From Sipunculus nudus (lineage: Eukaryota; Annelida; Sipuncula; Golfingiida; Sipunculidae), in contig CM049322.1 of NCBI GenBank assembly GCA_026874595.1, forward strand, positions 47,959,840 through 48,023,839: DNA of 64,000 nucleotides. The letters run 5' to 3'. Under the pieces are notes generated by a model. It worked only from the letters and a program-made list of their open reading frames with translations, did not search any database and was not told the DNA's origin. The position numbers and the translations under genes were made by a program. Each line of letters begins with the position of its first letter. Positions within the stretch are counted from its first letter, which is position 1. Shown piece by piece: positions 59,200-64,000 of the stretch.

Positions 59200-60060
59200 G
59201 CAGAAAAATTCGGAAAAAACTTCCTGTAGTATCAAACCATACCGAGAAAATGCATTATTTGGTTTTTGATTGCTGGTCTAGGAATTGCAGAAATAGCACT
59301 TATTTTAGCATCAACAGATTTTACTTGACCCTGCCCTACAATATGACCCAAAAATGTTACTTGTGCATGACAATCTCAGATTTTACTAAGTTGACTGTCA
59401 GACCTGCTTCACTGAGTCTTTCGAAGAGGTCGCGAAGAATTCGCAGGTGTTTCTCCCAGGTGTCGCTGTACACGATGAGGTTATCAATATATGCGTCGCA
59501 GCCCTGAATATCTTTACAACCATATTGATGAGGCGCTGGAACGTGGCTGGCGAGTTCTCTATACATAACTTTATACTGGTACAGTACTTGCGGTGTCACA
59601 AATGCGGACACTTCTTTCGCTCGTTCTGTCAGCGGAACTTGCCAGAATCATTTCAACAGGTCAAACTTGGAGACATATCTGGAGCTACCGACTTTATCAA
59701 TACAATCCTCGATCCTCGGAATCGGGAACGTGTCAGTCCTGGTGACAGAGTTCAGCTTTTGATAATCTGTGCACATACGGTAACTTCCATCGGGTCTTGG
59801 CACAAGAATACATGGTGAACTCCAGTTACCGTTACTAGGTTCAATAAAAACATTGTCCAGCAAACATTGAATCTCATCCTGTAGATACTTTTGTTTTTTT
59901 TATGGAATCATTCTATATGGATGCTGCTTGACTGCGCTTGACGTCATGGCACAACATGTAAGTTCGCGTTGGAATGTCACTAAACGAATGTTCATAATTC
60001 CGCAGCAGGTTCTTGAGGAATCGTTGTTGTTGTGAAGTAAGGTGTGATAGTTTGGCATCC
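59200..60060 (-). pseudogene. Reverse transcriptase of the Gmr1-like element
   Basis: Upstream of the fingers, FSDIPTRT and KQHPYR appear near 60.0-59.9 kb. The fingers and palm read GNWSSPCILVPRPDGSYRMC, DYQKLNSVTRTDTFPIPRI and YVSKFDLLK. The active-site box at 59480-59491 reads Y-I-D-N, so the second catalytic aspartate of YxDD is changed to asparagine. DTWEKHLRILRDLFERLSEA follows. A frameshift lies near 59.63 kb. Confidence 0.78.
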
Positions 60061-60189
60061 AGGTTTTAAGCATATCTAAGTTTTTAGTGATAATGTTCCG
60101 CACTGAATGTCTACATCACACTTACAATCTGTATCTACTTTAACTGGGTCAGGGTCAGTTTTTACACAATTAACAGCATTAAGATTTTG

Positions 60190-61478
60190 TACATTATCTG
60201 ATGTGCTATTTCTGTCATAATATGGTTTCAACGTGTTAACATGGCACAGTTGTTTCTTCTTGCGCCTATCTGGTGTTAACAGTATGTAATTTAAATCACT
60301 GACTTTCTTGTCAACAATGTAAGGACTAAAATACCTAGCTTGCAGAGCTCTACCAGGGATGAGAAGTAAGGCAAGGACCTTTTCACCATGGCCAAACGTC
60401 CTACTTACACTGATACTTTGTTTTCACTTTACTTTGTGCAGATTTTGTAGTGTGAAGTTTTGTGTAGTGTAGTGCGAAAGTCTGAGACATACTGCAGTGA
60501 ACTAAGAGAATCAGAATTTTCACACGAGTTTTTCTTTAAGCAATTTCAATGGAAGTTCAGTTCGCGGTCCATTTCCGAAAACTATTTCAAAGGGACTGAG
60601 ACCCAAGGACTCTTGAAAGGACTCTCTGACAGCAATGAGCAATAAGTGGATTCCCTCATCCCAGTCCTTCTGTGTGTCATAGCAATAGATCCTAATCATG
60701 TTTTTAATGTCAGGTGAAAACGCTCGAGCGCGCCCTGACTTTCAGGATGATATGGCAAAGAGCTGTACTGTGCTATACCTAGCTCAGGCATAACTTGTTG
60801 GAATAAGCCAGACATAAAATTAGACCCTTGATCAGACTGGACGGATTTTGGTAATCCAAACGTTGTAAAAAACTTGGTCGGAGCCTTGACAACACGTTTG
60901 GCATTAATTTTGCGCATTGGTATTGCCTCAGGGAATCTGGTAGATGCGCACATGATTGTCAGCAAGCATTCATACCCAGATTTTGTTTTGGGCAGTTGTC
61001 AAACACAGTCAACAATAATCCTACTGAATGGTTCCTCGAAAGCAGGAATAGACCTAAGTGGGGCCTTAGGAGGATTCTGATTGGGCTTGCCTTTCATCTA
61101 GCATGTATGGCATGATTTACAATATTGTACAACATCTTTCCTGAGGTTAAGCCAATAAAAGTGTGTACTAACTGTCTGATAAGTTTTATGGCCAGATAGA
61201 GAAGCCTCATGTGCCATGCTAAGAATTTCATTGCAAAAGCTTTTGGGCATTACTATTTGATGTTTGATAGCCCAATCATCATCGGCACATACATCAGGTG
61301 GTGACCATTTACGCATAAGTATTTTTAACATAGAGACAAACTGAATTTTGTGACAGTTCATCTTTAGAAACTGCCCTGGGAAACAAACATGAAATATCAG
61401 GGTCCTCATGCTGTTCCGCGATAAGTTCTGACCTTGAGAATGCTGCATCCTGTACGGGCGAGTCATTAGACGAGTCAC
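60190..61478 (-). pseudogene. Integrase of the Gmr1-like element
   Basis: The zinc-binding region (H-x-C-C type) reads MAHEASLSGHKTYQTVSTHF and YCKSCHTC near 61.2-61.1 kb. The catalytic core has V-D-C near 61.0 kb, SDQGSNF near 60.83 kb and HPESQGALERFH near 60.74 kb, so the D, D and E residues are visible. A stop follows V-D-C-V where G-P is usual. The C-terminal part near 60.4-60.2 kb has GRALQARYFSPYIV and LCHVNTLKPYYDR, a GPY/F-like module. Several frameshifts lie between. Confidence 0.75.
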
Positions 61479-61487
61479 TAGTGACTC

Positions 61488-61971
61488 CTAGAGTGTTATT
61501 ATCTGGACCATTATCCTCATGTGTTTTTTCTTGGCCATAGATCTAGTAACCGCACATGAAGGATACAAACCAGAAATTTTCTGACTTTCAGGATCAGTGT
61601 CCTGATCAAGTGACAGCTTTTCTGTCACTATTGGTACAGGCTGTACTATGATACCTGCAACATCATTGCCTAGTAGCAACTGAATTCCCTTAAAGGGTAA
61701 AGTAGTTCTTATACTCACGATAATATTCCCAGAAATCAAATCTGACTTTATATGTACTGTGAAGCGGAACTGAAGTGTGCTTGTCTGAAAACACACCATT
61801 AACAAGTTCATATGCACCAGTAAAGGACCTATTAGAAAATGGCAAAGTGTTTGCTAACATGAGAGTCTGGCCTGAACCAGTGTCCCTCAAAATTCTAATA
61901 GGGGTAGAATCTGAAAAATCACTTGAAAGTGATACAAAACCATCATGTATGAATGGCTCAAATGCCTCCAT
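61488..61971 (-). pseudogene. Protease of the Gmr1-like element
   Basis: The first frame reads PFIHDGFVSLSSDFSD, then ILRDTGSGQTLMLANTLPF with the D-T-G catalytic triad motif. A second frame continues IKSDLISGNIIV, GIQLLLGNDVAGIIV and PSCAVTRSMAKK, a linker found after the protease in this group. One frameshift separates the two parts near 61.75 kb. Confidence 0.7.
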
Positions 61972-62528
61972 TTTCAGAGTCAGGAGAGGAATCTACTGCC
62001 TCAGTTCCATCAAACAAAGAACTGACATTGACAATGTCAGTGATAAACTCTCTTTCAGAGTCCTTAAAGGAATCTACATCCTTTTGATCACCAAACTCCT
62101 CATGGGAGTCAACAGAGGAATTTTCCTCAGCAGAAACAAACTTCTGTTTGTCATAAGGACCTGGACCTGGCCTCATTTGAAATACTCTCGCAAGAGTCAT
62201 AAAAGCACTTAGCCTTATTTAAAGGATACTCCTCGCACGAGTCTTGAAAGGACGTAGCCTTATTTAATTCCTCGCAGGAATCAACTGAGGTTTTTTAGCT
62301 AGCAAGCTACGGATTCTTCTTTGGATTCAGACGGCACTTGGGCCTCCGTAGCATAAAACTCTTTATTGAAGTCAATAAAGGAGTTGTACCCCTTATTTAC
62401 ATGAAAAGAGCCTGTGACTGGTCTTTGTTAGACTCAGACACAGTGGACGTGGGCAATGGACATTGTAGAACTATCAGGACTACTTGTACTGGGTGACTGC
62501 GCTTTAAACTTCTTATGACCATACTGAT

Positions 62529-63571
62529 TTACATTCTTGTTTGCGAATAACTGGTTTGATTTGCTATAAAATACATTTTGTGTGTCAATGAATAATCATC
62601 AGCTAATTGAGCAGCAATGTCAATTGTTTCAGGACTTTCCTTATCAGGAAAAGTTTTAACATCTGCGTTATTGCAGCGCTTAAATTCTTCAAGGAAAATC
62701 AACTGGCGCAAATTGTCATAATCTTTTATTACATTTTTAGAACTACACCAGCGATCAAACAACTGCTTTTTTGTCCTAGCAAATTCGATGTAGGTCTGTT
62801 TTTTTTTTTTTTTTTTGCCCTTTTACAATTTTTGAATTTCTGGTGGTAAGCCTCTGGAACTAACTTATAACCTTTTAGGATTAACCGTTTTACCAGGTCA
62901 TAGTCAGCAGCAGCTTCTACTGAAAGCTCTGTATGAATTTCTCTGGCCTTGCCAGTCAATACACTTTGTAACAGCATAGTCCAAGTTTCCTTAGGCCATT
63001 TTAAATTTTCAGCTACTTTCTCAAAGTGTTAGAAATATTTATCAACATCTTTGTCTTGAAAAGGTGGGACAAGTCTAATGTGTTTACCAACATCAAATCA
63101 TGTGAGTTGGGGCAGCACGTAGACTTCTAGTTTAATTCTTTCTAACTCCAGTCGTTTTAACTCAATTTCTTTTTCTTTTTCTACTCTTTTTCTTTCTATT
63201 TATTTTTGTTTTTCTAATCCCCTCTCATTTCTTTTTTTTTCTAATTTTCTCTCTTTTCTCTGTTCTTTTTTCTTATTCTAACTGTTTTAATGCTTGCTCA
63301 TTTTGCATTTCCAACTTTTTTTATTCTAATTGCATGTCAAGGCTGTCATTTCCTGATGTTTCCACTTCACTCTCTTCAATCAAACCTTTTCTAACTAGAT
63401 CCTGCATGATTCTAGCAATGATATCAGGCTTTCTCAAAGCTTTTTTTCACACCTAGTCCTAAATGTTGTCCCAAACGCGACAACTGTTCTTTTGTCAAGT
63501 GTTCAAGTTGATCAGGGTCGGTATCGTCAACAAATGTTTCAGGTTTAAAACCTTCTATGTTAAAACAATAA
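62529..63571 (-). pseudogene. gag of the Gmr1-like element
   Basis: The N-terminal part reads ETFVDDTDPDQLEHLTKEQL, followed by a charged coiled-coil-like stretch (about 63.1-63.35 kb) with stops. The core carries KHIRLVPPFQDKDVDKYF, LKWPKETWTMLLQSVLTGKA and KLVPEAYHQKFKNCKR. A run of T on the + strand at about 62801-62815 (A run in the gene) shifts the frame. The part after it, FDRWCSSKNVIKDYDNLRQL, lies in another frame. The motif series matches the SCAN-related gag of gypsy elements common in fish and invertebrates. No intact zinc knuckle was seen. Confidence 0.7.
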
Positions 63572-63694
63572 CAAAAAACACTGAGATAAATCCTGTAAAC
63601 TATGTACTGTAAACAATATGTATTCTTGTAAACAATGTATGATAAAACAATCTGTCCAGGTCAAGGCCTAATAAATATTCAAAATTATTAAGCC

Positions 63695-63711
63695 TCCTGG
63701 ACAAGCCCCCA
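63695..63711 (-). other. Primer-binding-like site of the Gmr1-like element
   Basis: The minus strand reads TGGGGGCTTGTCCAGGA, seven bases inside the LTR end. TGGGGGCTCGTCCGGGA-type sites are known in retroviruses and related elements. Confidence 0.55.
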
Positions 63712-63718
63712 TATTTAT

Positions 63719-64000
63719 GTTACGGAACCTAATATCAACAGATCACGTATGCGTGATGAACATACATTTTGTAATGGAGAAAAATATCAGATTCTGTAAC
63801 ACTAGGCAGCGTGAAATGTTTAGGGGAATGAATAAAGAAGTCAGTGTTTTTTGTTAACAAATAACTATAATTTATTCTTAAAACAACTCTTACATTGCAA
63901 TACACTAAATCAATACAATAACACAGTATAACAGCAGTATAACAGCAAATCAATACAATCAACAGTAAAAAATAACAAAGTGCACAGTACCTGGCTACCA
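63719..64000 (-). repeat. Partial 5' LTR of the Gmr1-like element
   Basis: On the minus strand the LTR ends CGTAACA, next to the leader. The + strand therefore starts TGTTACGGAACC at 63719. The segment continues past the window end. Confidence 0.6.

Larger units (their letters stand above)
58690..64000 (-). mobile_element. Ty3/gypsy element of Gmr1-like order (gag-PR-INT-RT-RNaseH), 5' LTR cut by window end
   Basis: On the minus strand from right to left come a partial LTR, a primer-binding-like site, gag, protease, integrase, reverse transcriptase and RNase H, without large gaps. Integrase before reverse transcriptase is the Ty1/copia order, but every domain is Ty3/gypsy in motif. That combination defines the Gmr1 group. 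Frameshifts, a stop in integrase and a changed RT active site show it is inactive. I could not find a 3' LTR left of the RNase H end, so that side is truncated or strongly diverged. Confidence 0.8.

Noticed and set aside
61775..62212. Plus-strand 145-codon frame
   Set aside because: It lies opposite the protease and gag-protease linker of the minus-strand gypsy element. It is a shadow.

Overview
This window reads as non-coding-rich, AT-rich DNA from an invertebrate animal, probably a lophotrochozoan and perhaps a mollusc. The reasons are spliced genes with GT-AG introns, Ty3/gypsy and L1-like elements at several stages of decay, many microsatellites, and a multi-exon transmembrane C-type lectin gene. 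The lineage is inferred from repeat style only and is not proven.

Layout. 0.2-2.4 kb: a decayed Ty3/gypsy element on the + strand in which gag is followed directly by integrase. 2.4-6.6 kb: no convincing gene. 6.7-44.5 kb: a tandem triplication. Each copy pairs an array of a 44-bp minisatellite with several kb of single-copy-like sequence. Copy A has arrays at 7.3-8.7 kb and a body at 8.7-17.7 kb. Copy B has arrays at 19.8-22.5 kb and a body at 22.5-30.8 kb. Copy C has one very large array at 30.8-39.8 kb and a body at 39.8-44.5 kb. Each body carries a TATA box and a short two-exon gene with a signal peptide: A at 15.96 kb, B at 28.68 kb, C at 42.56 kb. Copies A and B have lost the 3' part of exon 2. 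Copy C keeps it but has a stop codon in the signal peptide.

44.5-49.9 kb: a degenerate minus-strand ORF of an uncharacterised repeat-associated protein family, then AT-rich sequence. 49.9-56.6 kb: a + strand gene encoding a signal peptide, two C-type lectin-like domains, one transmembrane helix and a basic tail. Its first intron holds a decayed minus-strand L1/Tx1-like LINE. The donor of the intron before the transmembrane exon is GA instead of GT. 58.7-64.0 kb: a minus-strand Ty3/gypsy element in the order gag-PR-INT-RT-RNaseH, meaning integrase precedes reverse transcriptase as in the Gmr1 group. It runs off the right edge within its 5' LTR.

The strongest lead is the 44-bp minisatellite. 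Its core, read on the minus strand, matches the known CTCF consensus at 14 of 15 positions, and all units lie in one orientation. About 200 units sit in the 9-kb array alone. That would make it a very large candidate insulator or architectural array next to a duplicated secreted-peptide locus and an immune-type receptor gene.
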